Assembly (NCBI GenBank): GCA_044236545.1 | Contig: JBIIGI010000003.1 | Location: forward strand, 1-64,000 | DNA length: 64,000 bases | Direction: 5' to 3' | Origin: UBA6821 sp044236545 | Lineage (GTDB): Bacteria; Verrucomicrobiota; Verrucomicrobiia; Chthoniobacterales; UBA6821 | Shown: piece after piece, positions 52,101 to 63,565 of the stretch | Layout of the letters: each line of letters begins with the position of its first letter | Position numbering within the stretch: the first letter of the stretch is position 1 | Made by a program: the position numbers and the translations under genes | The notes under the pieces: model-generated | Told to the model about the DNA's origin: nothing | What the model saw: only the letters and a program-made list of their open reading frames with translations | The model's database searches: none

Positions 52101-52949
52101 ATGGCTACTTGGATCTTTCAAGGGAATCCCAATCTTTTTGATATAGATGACTACCTCACGAGATACCAACAGTTGGTGTACTGGAGAACTCCCACCCAGA
52201 GAAATTCGATTGCCCTTGGTGATCGTGCCTTCATGTGGAGGTCAGGCGATTCCAGCGGAATTGTTGCTTCGGGCGTTGTCGTAGAGCTTCCTGCCATTGA
52301 ATCACAACTCAAGCATCCTGAAGCTTTAGGAGCCGATCTCTGGATTGCAGATGAGTTGGCAGCAAGAAGGACAGATCCAAACGCTCCCAAGGTGGGAATA
52401 TCTCTGGATTCTGTTCGTTTGAACGAAGAGGAAGGGATGATCTCTCGCTCTCTTGTCAAAGAAGACCCAATTCTTTCTCAGAACACGATCATCAGGCAGC
52501 CAAACGCTACGGTCTTTTCCGTTACTACAGATCAGGCATCAAGACTTGAAGAGGTGTGGGGAGGCTCGGTGGCGAAACTCAACGAGTCCTTTGAAACGTC
52601 AGCGATAGAAGGTGATAAAAAGGTCTACTCCCATCGAAAGAGGGAGAGATCCAGATTCCTTGTCGGAAAGAAATTGGAACAGGCAAGAAGGGCAGGTGCA
52701 ATTCGGTGTGAAGTCTGCCAAATCACCGAGGAAGGTGTGTATCCACAGCCTTTTGCAGCACGGATTTTTGAGGTTCATCACTTGATGCCTCTTTCTCAGG
52801 TCGAAACTCCAAGGATGACCACTCTCGATGACCTTGCGGTGGTGTGCGCAAACTGCCACAGAGCAATCCATGCCACGACTCAGGTGGAGGAAAACTTTCT
52901 GGCGCTGAAGCGATCTTTTGGGAAAAGCAATCTCACGGAATCAGGTTGA
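52101..52949 (+). CDS. EVE-HNH endonuclease, modification-dependent restriction type
   Basis: 282 residues starting at ATG 52101 (MATWIFQGNP); 12 residues of the longer frame are dropped because the EVE fold starts here. The N-terminal EVE/PUA-like domain (WIFQGNPNLFDIDDYL, YWRTPTQRNSIALGDRAFMWRSG) is the type that binds modified cytosine by base flipping. The C-terminal HNH has CEVCQI, HHLMPLSQ, DLAVVCANCHRAIH. Fusion of EVE with HNH is known in modification-dependent endonucleases such as VcaM4I-type enzymes. Divergent from mrr; together they would form a type IV defence pair. Confidence 0.85.
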   Translation: MATWIFQGNPNLFDIDDYLTRYQQLVYWRTPTQRNSIALGDRAFMWRSGDSSGIVASGVVVELPAIESQLKHPEALGADLWIADELAARRTDPNAPKVGISLDSVRLNEEEGMISRSLVKEDPILSQNTIIRQPNATVFSVTTDQASRLEEVWGGSVAKLNESFETSAIEGDKKVYSHRKRERSRFLVGKKLEQARRAGAIRCEVCQITEEGVYPQPFAARIFEVHHLMPLSQVETPRMTTLDDLAVVCANCHRAIHATTQVEENFLALKRSFGKSNLTESG

Positions 52950-53022
52950 TCCAATTGGATTGTGTTGGCATAATCACTCTCCCTTCGACCTAGCTTGAAG
53001 GGCATGTTCATCAGCCCCCTTT

Positions 53023-53040
53023 TGGGGAAGTTTTGGGGAA
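53023..53040. promoter_or_regulatory. paired TGGGGAA sites, likely integrase arm sites (right)
   Basis: Two TGGGGAA copies at 53023 and 53034, 35 bp inside the right core. They mirror the pair at 44476/44486 on the left. Confidence 0.5.
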
Positions 53041-53074
53041 CAGCCCGTAGAGCCAGTGTTTAAGAGGTACAAAT

Positions 53075-53148
53075 TGCCTTGTGGTGTAACGGTAGCACAG
53101 CAGACTCTGAATCTGCTTGTCATGGTTCAAATCCATGCGAGGCAGCCA
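53075..53148 (+). tRNA. tRNA-Gln (CTG anticodon)
   Basis: 74 bases with a full cloverleaf. Acceptor TGCCTTG pairs with CGAGGCA, the D arm is GGTGTAACGGTAGC, and the anticodon stem GCAGA/TCTGC holds loop CTCTGAA (anticodon CTG, reads CAG). The T arm is ATGGTTCAAATCCAT, the discriminator G, and CCA is encoded. The first 21 bases are the right end of the genomic island (attR); the remainder is chromosomal. It must be expressed from island DNA unless the old promoter is elsewhere. Confidence 0.95.
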
Positions 53149-53334
53149 CTTTTTAAGGGGATAGGTTATGGGGAGCAGGTGATAGGGTATTAGCAACTCC
53201 ATAGAGGGCGCGCCTAGTTTCGGCAAAGACCATAGAAGGTTTACGAGACCATTTTCTCAACTGCGCGGGCCATGAAAGTCGCTTGGGCAGGATCCCCCTT
53301 ATAGCCTATCCCCGATAACCCATCCCCCAAGATG

Positions 53335-53976
53335 TCACTTCTTCCTGACCGGCTTGGAGTAGCTGAGGACGCGAGCGGGGGGGAAATTCTGAACCACCGT
53401 TCTGCTCCCATGATGGTCATGGAAGTGGTCGGCCACCAGACGGCGGAAATGAACCGTGCCAGGGTTGAGGCTGGAGAGAAGATACGTGAAGGTCCGGAAC
53501 GTGCCGTCGCACTCGAGTGCGGCACTGGTTGCCTGAATGATCCGTGCCTGCAGATTCTCGGGCATGTTCGCAAAGGGAAGGCCGGAAACAATCAACCGCG
53601 CGCGTCCGAGTCCGTGGCTGGCCAGGATGTCGGCCGTATCCTCCGCGGATCCATGGTGGAAGCGCATCCCGGGGAAGCGCCGAACCAGATTGCGGTGCAG
53701 TTCGTGGTCGAACTCGATCCCCAGATACTCGACTCCCGCCGGCATCCTTTCCCGAAGCACGCTGGTGAATGGGCCAGTTCCCGGCCCGTATTCCACGACG
53801 ACGTCACCGGGTTTCAGGTTCACCTCGTGAATCATGGCCTCCCCGAGTTGGCGTGAACTCGGCCAGATCGAACCCACCGTTCCCGGCCTGGTGGCGAAAC
53901 GGGTGAGAAAATGCAGGGCATCCACGAGGCGATGCCTCTCAGCGGGTCTGTGTGGAGTCTGATTGGAGCCGGTCAT
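53335..53976 (-). CDS. SAM-dependent phospholipid N-methyltransferase-like protein
   Basis: 213 residues from ATG 53976; an ATG at 54009 adds 11. GSIWPSSRQLGEAM, VVEYGPGTGPFTSVL (SAM motif I), YLGIEFDHELHRNL and IVSGLPFANMPE follow the bacterial phospholipid N-methyltransferase (PmtA, rhizobial type) and KsgA-like family. PmtA makes phosphatidylcholine or its precursors from PE. The last residues are basic. The nearby gene set is envelope-related. A small-molecule or RNA substrate cannot be excluded. Confidence 0.72.
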   Translation of the reverse strand: MTGSNQTPHRPAERHRLVDALHFLTRFATRPGTVGSIWPSSRQLGEAMIHEVNLKPGDVVVEYGPGTGPFTSVLRERMPAGVEYLGIEFDHELHRNLVRRFPGMRFHHGSAEDTADILASHGLGRARLIVSGLPFANMPENLQARIIQATSAALECDGTFRTFTYLLSSLNPGTVHFRRLVADHFHDHHGSRTVVQNFPPARVLSYSKPVRKK

Positions 53977-54095
53977 CGAAGAGGGTGGGGAGGGAGGGAG
54001 TTGGTACACGGAGCGGCCCGTCGAGGCAAGTATTGCGATGGCGAGGGAAGCAACAATCCCTTGCCCGTTTTCTTATCATCGGGCTTGATAGGGTG

Positions 54096-54569
54096 ATGCG
54101 CCTGCCTCCAGCGCCCAGCGTGGATCGTCCCTTGATGGCGGTGGTCCTACTCCTGCCGCTTTTCTTTACGGGATGCGCCATGCTGACGCCTCCTGCCGCG
54201 TCACCGGCGATCTATGAATCCAAGCCCACCTCCATCGAGTATGGCAAGGCCTCCTTTTACGGCGGTAGGGATATCGGGAGAGCCACTGCCAATGGAGAGC
54301 GCTACCACGCTTCAAACTGCACGGCGGCCCATAAAAAATTACCATTCAACACCATGGTCAAGGTGACCAATCTCAAGAACGGCAAGAGCGTTCTTGTCCG
54401 GATCAATGATCGGGGCCCTTTCGTCAAGGGGCGGATCATCGACCTCACTGTGGTCGCCGCCCGGAAGATCGAGATGATGTCCGACGGCATTATCCCGGTA
54501 CGGGTGGAGGTCTTGAAGCCGATCGAAGTAATCCGGAAGCCGAATCGCGTTCTGGAACAGGGACGGTAG
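54096..54569 (+). CDS. rlpA: RlpA-like lipoprotein (septal lytic transglycosylase)
   Basis: 157 residues from ATG 54096. Signal with lipobox FFTGCA (Cys near 27), then the double-psi beta-barrel: YGKASFYGGRDIGRATANGERY, NTMVKVTNLKNGKSVLVRINDRGPFVKGRIIDL. This has the G-x-x-T-A-x-G-E and D-R-G-P-F signatures. RlpA acts at the septum on glycan strands lacking peptide side chains. The SPOR domain of E. coli RlpA is absent, making this a short form. Divergent from the methyltransferase gene. Confidence 0.88.
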   Translation: MRLPPAPSVDRPLMAVVLLLPLFFTGCAMLTPPAASPAIYESKPTSIEYGKASFYGGRDIGRATANGERYHASNCTAAHKKLPFNTMVKVTNLKNGKSVLVRINDRGPFVKGRIIDLTVVAARKIEMMSDGIIPVRVEVLKPIEVIRKPNRVLEQGR

Positions 54570-54632
54570 TGAATTTCTTCTGGGAAATGAAAAGGGGTTG
54601 ACTCTTTCAAAAACATATCATCAAATGCAGAT

Positions 54633-55274
54633 ATGTTGATTAAAGAGATCTCAAAAGGCTTGCTTTGTGCTTCAGCCCTTGCATTCCTCGCTTCCATCAG
54701 TACTCTAAAGGCAGCGGTTCTGACTGGCATTGATCCGGTCAGCTTTACCGTGGGTAGCGGGCCGGATGTCTCTTATCTCTTGATTGATGAGTCCACCCTC
54801 TCATCGGCGCCCCTGCTTTTTGAATATCGCTATACATATGATATTCTTAACCCGATTTCAGGGTACGAACTGCTGCATGAGGTCGCGAGATTCTCCTCCT
54901 TGGACTTCACTACCATTTTCTACGGTGGCGGGTTGGGCAATGCGCTCGATTCGGTCAGTTATGGAGGGATAACGGTTTCCTCTTTCACTGCGCCTGATTT
55001 GTCTACTGGAACCTATTGGTCCTATTATGTAGCGGGTGGTTCTGAGGTCGATGAGCCGCTTGCCGCAGGTTTATGGAAGTATGCCGAGGTCGGCATGGAT
55101 TCGCGGTTCATCACACCGGGTTCATGGGATGGTTGGACTTTGGCAGGTTGGAACCCCAGTTTTGGCGAAGCACCCTCAATATCCCCAGTGCCCGAGCCGG
55201 CCCCGTTGCCGCTTGCGGTTCTTTCCTTGGCTGCGCTTTTCTTTTTCATTCGATGGAAACAAAAGTGGTCCTGA
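54633..55274 (+). CDS. PEP-CTERM sorting-domain protein
   Basis: 213 residues. Signal peptide (~1-27, ending KAA), an Ile/Ser-rich mature part without known domain (LLIDESTLSSAPLLFEYRYTYDI), and a C-terminal PEP-CTERM: VPEPAP, hydrophobic LPLAVLSLAALFFFI, then RWKQK. Such proteins are sorted by an exosortase to the surface or exopolysaccharide. The exosortase is not in the window. It overlaps the next gene by 22 bp, so the pair is translated together. Confidence 0.9.
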   Translation: MLIKEISKGLLCASALAFLASISTLKAAVLTGIDPVSFTVGSGPDVSYLLIDESTLSSAPLLFEYRYTYDILNPISGYELLHEVARFSSLDFTTIFYGGGLGNALDSVSYGGITVSSFTAPDLSTGTYWSYYVAGGSEVDEPLAAGLWKYAEVGMDSRFITPGSWDGWTLAGWNPSFGEAPSISPVPEPAPLPLAVLSLAALFFFIRWKQKWS

Positions 55275-55999
55275 AATCTTCACGGCGTGGTGCCTTCACC
55301 CTGACTGAGTTGCTTATCACGATATCGATCGTGGCTGTGTTGGGGGTCATCCTGATCCCGGCGGCGCAAAGCGTTTTTGCCTCCTCAACCGGGGCCACCA
55401 GCGCCCATTGCATCGCTCAGCTCAATGCCGCCGCCCAGTCCTATCTGGCCGAGAACAACATGACCTACTGGCCATACAGGGTCAGCACGAACGGTGGAAC
55501 CCAGTGGTGGTTCGGTTTTGAATCACAGCAAAGCCTTCGCTCCCCGGAAGGAAAGCGTTGGCTCGATCTCAATCAAGGCCCGCTTGGCCCATACATTGCG
55601 GCCTCCGGGGGAATGTCTACGGACCCTTCGTTTTCACGTGCAAGGAACACGTTCAAGCCGAAATACGGTTCCACTCATTTTGCCTACGGCTACAATCTCC
55701 TCCTCCAGGGCAGATCTTCACTCGCTCTGAGCAGTCCGGGAAAGGTTCCTGTTTTCGCCACCTGTGCCCAGGTGAACACGTTCCAAGCTCCCGCCTCCGC
55801 AAGAAAGCCGATGGTGGAGGAATTCTACTATTTCAACACCACCGAGAGAACCGTCCACTTTCGCGTGGGGGGGCAGGCCATGGTGGGGTATGCCGACGGA
55901 TCAGCCGGATATCTTCCAATGATGGCCGGAACGCTTGATTCTCGGATGCCCGGTGCCAATATCGGCCGACTTGATCCCACCCTTATCACTCCTCAATAG
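55253..55999 (+). CDS. type II pseudopilin-like protein (prepilin N-methylation motif)
   Basis: 248 residues from ATG 55253, inside the end of the PEP-CTERM gene. RRGAFTLTELLITISIVAVLGVILIP is the prepilin peptidase site (Gly before Ala-Phe, Glu at +5 from Phe), cut after the Gly. The mature part has GGTQWWFGF, NTFKPKYGSTHFAYGYNLLL and GGQAMVGYADGSAGYL, similar to verrucomicrobial DUF1559/pseudopilin-like proteins. These are abundant in Verrucomicrobiota and Planctomycetota genomes and their roles are largely unknown. Directly followed by the next gene with no gap. Confidence 0.85.
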   Translation: METKVVLKSSRRGAFTLTELLITISIVAVLGVILIPAAQSVFASSTGATSAHCIAQLNAAAQSYLAENNMTYWPYRVSTNGGTQWWFGFESQQSLRSPEGKRWLDLNQGPLGPYIAASGGMSTDPSFSRARNTFKPKYGSTHFAYGYNLLLQGRSSLALSSPGKVPVFATCAQVNTFQAPASARKPMVEEFYYFNTTERTVHFRVGGQAMVGYADGSAGYLPMMAGTLDSRMPGANIGRLDPTLITPQ

Positions 56000-56599
56000 A
56001 TGAATTCCAACCAACTCTCCTCTCGTTCGGCGATCATGGCCCTGATCCTGCTCTTTGCCGGCCTCTTCTTCCGGGTGATCCGCGTCGAGGTGGCTCCCGA
56101 TATCCTTCCGAACTTCTCGCCGCTCATGGCGGCCGCCCTCTGCGGTGCGGTGTTCATTCCGGGATGGCTGGGGTTGGTTGTTCCTGTCGTGGCCTTGCTG
56201 TTTTCCGATGCCGCGCTGAATGCTCACTATGGAGAGCCGGTGATTTCCCCGCAGCTTCTCTGGACGCTGCCCTGCTATCTGATCGCAGTCGGTATCGGTT
56301 GGTTGCTCAGGGAACAAAGAGAGCGCCGCGCAGGTCTTTGGCCGATTCTCGGTGGCACCTTGCTCTCCTCGGTGATCTTTTACGTGGTGACCAACACGGG
56401 TAGTTGGCTCGGCTTCACCGCCTATCCTCAGAACCTTGCCGGATGGTTGCAGGCTCTCACCACGGGTCTGCCCGGCTATCCGCCGACCTGGACATTCTTC
56501 CGCAACAGCCTGATCGGCGACCTCCTCTTTGCGGCGTTCTTCATCGCGGTGGAACGCTCCGTCGCGCCTTCCCCGCAACCCGCCAAGGCGAGGGCCTGA
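56000..56599 (+). CDS. DUF6580-like membrane protein
   Basis: 199 residues with about five hydrophobic spans. IMALILLFAGLFFRVI, then PNFSPLMAAALCGAVFIPGWLGLVVPVVALLFSDAAL, and TNTGSWLGFTAYPQNLAGWLQALTTGLP are the pattern of DUF6580 membrane proteins. They resemble the S components of ECF vitamin transporters, but no ECF motor genes lie nearby. Start codon abuts the stop of the pseudopilin gene, so it is translated with it. Confidence 0.78.
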   Translation: MNSNQLSSRSAIMALILLFAGLFFRVIRVEVAPDILPNFSPLMAAALCGAVFIPGWLGLVVPVVALLFSDAALNAHYGEPVISPQLLWTLPCYLIAVGIGWLLREQRERRAGLWPILGGTLLSSVIFYVVTNTGSWLGFTAYPQNLAGWLQALTTGLPGYPPTWTFFRNSLIGDLLFAAFFIAVERSVAPSPQPAKARA

Positions 56600-56604
56600 A
56601 AATG

Positions 56605-57252
56605 TCAACGACCGGCGAGCCAATGCAGCGCGGGTCCGAGGCGCTTCCGCCACGATGCGGGATCGTGCGAGCCTCCCTGTGCGCGGGTGATCCGGAACTC
56701 CCTGTCGTCCTTCCACCCCTTCGCGCGAAGGATCGCCCCGAGGTCGCGGTGGTACGGTTCGTAGCATTCGTCCAGTCCGACCGTGCCGTAGTCGAAGTGG
56801 ATCCTGATTCCCTCGGGAAGGGAGTGCCGCCCTTCGAGTTCCCTCAGCATCGGGGAATGGATCGGCGGAGCCCCCTCGGTTCCCTCGAAAGAGGTCGAGA
56901 GACAGGCGGCCGCGCCGAAGAGACCGGGATGATCCAGAACCTCACGGAGGGCCGCGACGGCATCGTGCCCTGCGCCGCAGATCCATCGTGCCGCAGGAGA
57001 TTCCAGCACACGGTATCGGGCCGTGATCCCGTGAAGCAGTTTCGAGGGGGACGATCCTTCACCGCCCTCCGCGGTGACGAGAATCATTTTCGGAAGGATT
57101 CCCTCCGCATGGAGGCGGTCGGCCCATTCCTTCGCATCCAGGGAGTGCGTGAGCGCCAGCAGCAGCGGATAACGTCGTGCTCCCTCCATGGCATGGGATT
57201 CGGGAAGTTCCGCCTGCAAGTTCACCCCGTCAATTTTGAGTCGTTCCGTCAT
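56605..57252 (-). CDS. esterase D-like alpha/beta fold protein with catalytic serine missing
   Basis: 215 residues from ATG 57252 (MTERLKIDGVN); an ATG at 57291 adds 13. YPLLLALTHSLDAKEWADRL and HPGLFGAAACLSTSF fit the esterase-D/enterochelin-esterase family. Where the nucleophile should be (IAGLSMGGxGA in the family) the sequence is ICGAGHDAVAAL, so Ser is replaced by Gly. The late His in GGSHDPASWRKRL and an acidic site before it remain. It may be a pseudoenzyme or use another residue. Divergent from metH. Confidence 0.72.
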   Translation of the reverse strand: MTERLKIDGVNLQAELPESHAMEGARRYPLLLALTHSLDAKEWADRLHAEGILPKMILVTAEGGEGSSPSKLLHGITARYRVLESPAARWICGAGHDAVAALREVLDHPGLFGAAACLSTSFEGTEGAPPIHSPMLRELEGRHSLPEGIRIHFDYGTVGLDECYEPYHRDLGAILRAKGWKDDREFRITRAQGGSHDPASWRKRLGPALHWLAGR

Positions 57253-57299
57253 ACCCGACCCGTAACAGGCGGCGCCGACTTCTCCAATCACTGATCATC

Positions 57300-61058
<3,759 letters not shown>

Positions 61059-61064
61059 AGGAGG

Positions 61065-61160
61065 CTTGGGATTCGGGCGCCGCGCGTTGTTGCTGCTCGC
61101 TCGCAGTAGTTCACTACAGCTTCGCTCGCGCGTCTAGCGCGGCATCCCGACTTCCAAGCT
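61065..61160. repeat. REP-like hairpin element after metH
   Basis: Outer stem GCTTGG/CCAAGC, then CGCCGCGC/GCGCGGCA and an inner stem GTAG-TTCA-CTAC. Clearly related to 25387-25482. It begins 7 bp after metH and may act as a terminator or mRNA stabiliser. Confidence 0.7.
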
Positions 61161-61211
61161 TGATCGAAAAATGCCTAATGCCTGATAACTGCGAGCAGCG
61201 CTACCGAGTAA

Positions 61212-62217
61212 TCAGTCGGAAATTCCTGAAAGATCCCGTTCTAGAAGTTGTGATGCTAACAAATCCAAATCTATCGCAGGTCGAACTAAAATCTTATCAG
61301 GATTATCTTCAAGAATATCTTTTACTTGAGGGGGTGTATTAGGATTTTTAATGATGGCTTTGCGTAATTCACAATCATCTTCTTTAGCAAGGAGTGCCAG
61401 AACATGAGAAGGTGTCTTTGTGCTTTCAGCCAAACTAATACGAACCAACTTACTTTTATCATCAGAAATACGCATTATAATATCTGTAGAAACATTTGGA
61501 TTTTCAATGATAGCAACACGCAATTCGCAATCGTCTTCTTCTGCAAGGATCGCTAGCAACGTAGATGGAGTATTTGGATTTAAGGCCACGACAAATCGGA
61601 CATGACTGTCTTCATCTTTTGTGAGGCATGATAACATTTCTAGGGAGGAAGAAGGAAGCTTTGCTATGCATGCACGTACATCCCGATCTTTATCATTAAT
61701 TAGCCTTTTGATTGTCTCCAAATTGGTATTTGGATTATTTACAATCGCTTCTCTAACTATAGAAGCTTCATTGTTAGCCAGTCGGTCTAATACACTAGGG
61801 TGTGTGTTTGTGTTTTCAGCTACTAGAGCGCGAACTTCAAAATCAAGAATACCTTCATCTAAATCTCTAATTCTAGTAAGCCGATCTAGCACATCTTGGC
61901 TGGTATTAGGATGCGCGGCTATCGCTTGATGAATCCCAGTATTAAACCAATCTACAGAACCAGCTAGTAGCGCCAAAGCACTACTAGGTAGTGTTTGGGT
62001 TGCGTGCTACTTTGTAAAGAACATAAGGATAGGAATCTTCTGCAAGTTCTAACAAGGCATCACTAGGAGTATTCAAATTACTAGCAACCAGCTCTCTCAC
62101 ATCGCTATTCTTATCGCCCGAAAGACACCGCAGTATTTCGGCTGGAGTATTAAGGGATGCTCCCAGAGATCTTTTTTCTTCAAGGCTTCTTTCCGAAGCG
62201 CCTTTAGGGTTTCTCAT
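61212..62217 (-). pseudogene. leucine-rich repeat variant (LRV) protein with a single-base frameshift
   Basis: Two frames of the same gene on the minus strand: 62217-61984 (77 residues) and 61976-61212 (254 residues). Both consist of ~24-residue repeats like VRELVASNLNTPSDALLELAED and LRKAIIKNPNTPPQVKDILED (consensus VR-x-x-VA-x-NPNTP-x-x-x-L-x-x-LA-x-D), the LRV family. At the break the upstream frame ends NPNTT and stops. Reading one base on gives NPNT, then PSSALALLAGS, the exact repeat consensus, so one extra base (within 61976-61990) splits the gene. Predicted a superhelical protein-binding scaffold of about 330 residues. AT-richer than neighbours. Confidence 0.72.
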
Positions 62218-62322
62218 AGTGGGCTGATTATCCTCATCAACGCAGATATTATGTGTCTATCCGCAAAAAGTGTTGGGAACTAAACCTGATTAGATGAAGA
62301 GGGATCAAAATCAAGAGAAGGA

Positions 62323-62532
62323 TCAAGAGTTTCTGGTTTTTAGAGCCTCTAAAAAGATATCGCCCCACCGTTCATAGAACTCAAGCACTTTGGGGTGAAA
62401 TCGGTATCCCCTAGTCGTGATCAAAACAATCCCTGTTCCCCGCAGGGCTTTAAAGAGTTTTTCATTCGTCTCACCATCGTACGTACTGAAGATTCCGAAA
62501 CGAACAGGTTCCAACAATCCCACAAGTGTCAT
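62323..62532 (-). CDS. small protein, unknown, perhaps a fragment
   Basis: 69 residues: VGLLEPVRFGIFSTYDGETNEKLFKALRGTGIVLITTRGYRFHPKVLEFYERWGDIF. Reading upstream of the ATG, seven further sense codons (ELDDAVR) continue sensibly before a stop, so the real start may be lost. Soluble, aromatic-rich, with no family recognised. It has no clear ribosome-binding site. Confidence 0.4.
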   Translation of the reverse strand: MTLVGLLEPVRFGIFSTYDGETNEKLFKALRGTGIVLITTRGYRFHPKVLEFYERWGDIFLEALKTRNS

Positions 62533-62602
62533 TCGAACGGCGTCATCGAGCTCTTACTGTTGCGTGTTATTCATGAAATTGAACGAGTGTAGCGAATCCG
62601 TG

Positions 62603-62845
62603 TTATCGGGCCGTGTTCTGTGATTTCGATTGGACAGCTGCGGCGACGTTCCCGATCTCTTCCTCCAGATCATGGGGATTGAATCGGGGAGCCTTCGTCT
62701 TCTCCACAATGCGGGTGATGGCGCTCTCATCGATACCGGGCAGGAGTGCTTTCAGGCCGGTAAGTTGTTCGGCGAGTAGTTCGGGGTTGCTCCCGAGGAG
62801 TTTCGCGATTCCGTTGATCGCCTGCTTGATGACTTGTTGGTTCAT
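62603..62845 (-). CDS. small helical protein, unknown
   Basis: 80 residues from ATG 62845 (an ATG at 62881 adds 12). IKQAINGIAKLLGSNPELLAEQLTGLKALLPGIDESAITRIVEKTKA is amphipathic and helical, with a regular Leu spacing. Contains RFNPHDLEEEIGNV near the end. No family recognised, no signal. It lies 71 bp before the small gene at 62532. Confidence 0.45.
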   Translation of the reverse strand: MNQQVIKQAINGIAKLLGSNPELLAEQLTGLKALLPGIDESAITRIVEKTKAPRFNPHDLEEEIGNVAAAVQSKSQNTAR

Positions 62846-62963
62846 ATGCGTTGGGTTGGTTGTTGAAGCCTGAGACACCATGTCGTCGCGGCTTTTCAGA
62901 TTTTACCGTCTTATGTTGCGGTTCTTTCCTCGATCTGTCGCATGCCGTCAAGGGCCATTCTCG

Positions 62964-62986
62964 AGCCCCCTAAAGGGGGCTTTTTT
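62964..62986 (+). terminator. rho-independent terminator-like hairpin
   Basis: AGCCCCC-TAAA-GGGGGCT followed by TTTTT on the plus strand. The stem is strong. It would end plus-strand transcripts coming from metH or read through the region. On the minus strand it lacks a T-tail. Confidence 0.7.
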
Positions 62987-63111
62987 GCACTTTTTACTCT
63001 CGTTTTATTTTTTTCGACTGGATGCTTTCTAGTTTTTCCCCTTCCTGAGTTCCTGCTGCAACGGATGCGAAGCAACGGCCAGGCAAGCAATTCCTGATTA
63101 AAAACTCTTCC

Positions 63112-63213
63112 ATGCTCCCCACACTCACTTGGTCAAACCGCCAACGCGCGGTGAAGGTCGATCTCCCGAAGATCCGCCGGATCGTGGAGGTGGTGTTGCC
63201 TTGTGTGGATTGA
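63112..63213 (+). pseudogene. ybeY N-terminal remnant
   Basis: 34 codons (33 residues): LPTLTWSNRQRAVKVDLPKIRRIVEVVLP then Cys-Val-Asp and stop. The pattern W-SNRQR-x-x-x-V-D-L-x-x-I-R matches the N-terminus of YbeY, the rRNA-maturation endonuclease. The H-x3-H-x5-H catalytic motif and the rest are missing. It may be the 5' stub left after a truncation or a decayed duplicate; the true ybeY is outside this window. Confidence 0.6.
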
Positions 63214-63244
63214 CGCCCTGTGCTGCCGGGGGTAAGTGTGGGGC

Positions 63245-63565
63245 ATGAATCCGGTGGTCAATGATCTGCTCTTCCAGAATCGGGAGGCCCTGAAGGAGTT
63301 ATGCCATGCCCAGAAGGTGCGTGAACTGGATATTTTTGGTTCGGCCACCAGGGCCGACTTTGATCCTTCGCGGAGCGATCTCGATTTTCTCGTTGAGTTT
63401 CAGGATCCGGATCGTCCCGGTATAGCCGACAGGTTCCTTGGCCTTGCCGAGGGGCTTGAGCGGATCTTCCAACGCAATGTGGATCTCGTGACCCGGAGGT
63501 CGCTGAAGAATCCGGTCTTCATCGGGGCGGTCAACCGCTCCAAGCAGGTCGTCTATGCAGGATGA
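63245..63565 (+). CDS. mntA: MNT-type nucleotidyltransferase antitoxin (MntA-like)
   Basis: 106 residues from ATG 63245; a GTG at 63236 adds three. FGS-ATRADFDPSRS-DLDFLVEF gives Gly32-Ser33 and Asp45-x-Asp47, the minimal nucleotidyltransferase metal motif, with 11 residues between GS and DxD. MNT proteins partner HEPN ribonucleases; MntA adds AMP to HepT and neutralises it. Overlaps the HEPN gene by 11 bp. Confidence 0.85.
   Translation: MNPVVNDLLFQNREALKELCHAQKVRELDIFGSATRADFDPSRSDLDFLVEFQDPDRPGIADRFLGLAEGLERIFQRNVDLVTRRSLKNPVFIGAVNRSKQVVYAG

Larger units (their letters stand above)
44381..53095. mobile_element. tRNA-Gln integrated genomic island
   Basis: Bounded by a 21-bp direct repeat: bases 44381-44401 equal the first 21 bases of the tRNA-Gln gene at 53075-53095. 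Inside are integrase, probable excisionase, HUH protein, serine recombinase, unknown operons and a restriction pair. Base composition is clearly more AT-rich than the flanks. Unlike most tRNA islands, which carry a copy of the 3' end, this one duplicates the 5' end. The element itself therefore supplied the start and upstream region of the present tRNA gene. Confidence 0.85.

Noticed and set aside
44381..53095. Prophage
   Set aside because: No capsid, portal, terminase, tail or lysis genes are present; the content fits an integrating plasmid-like island.
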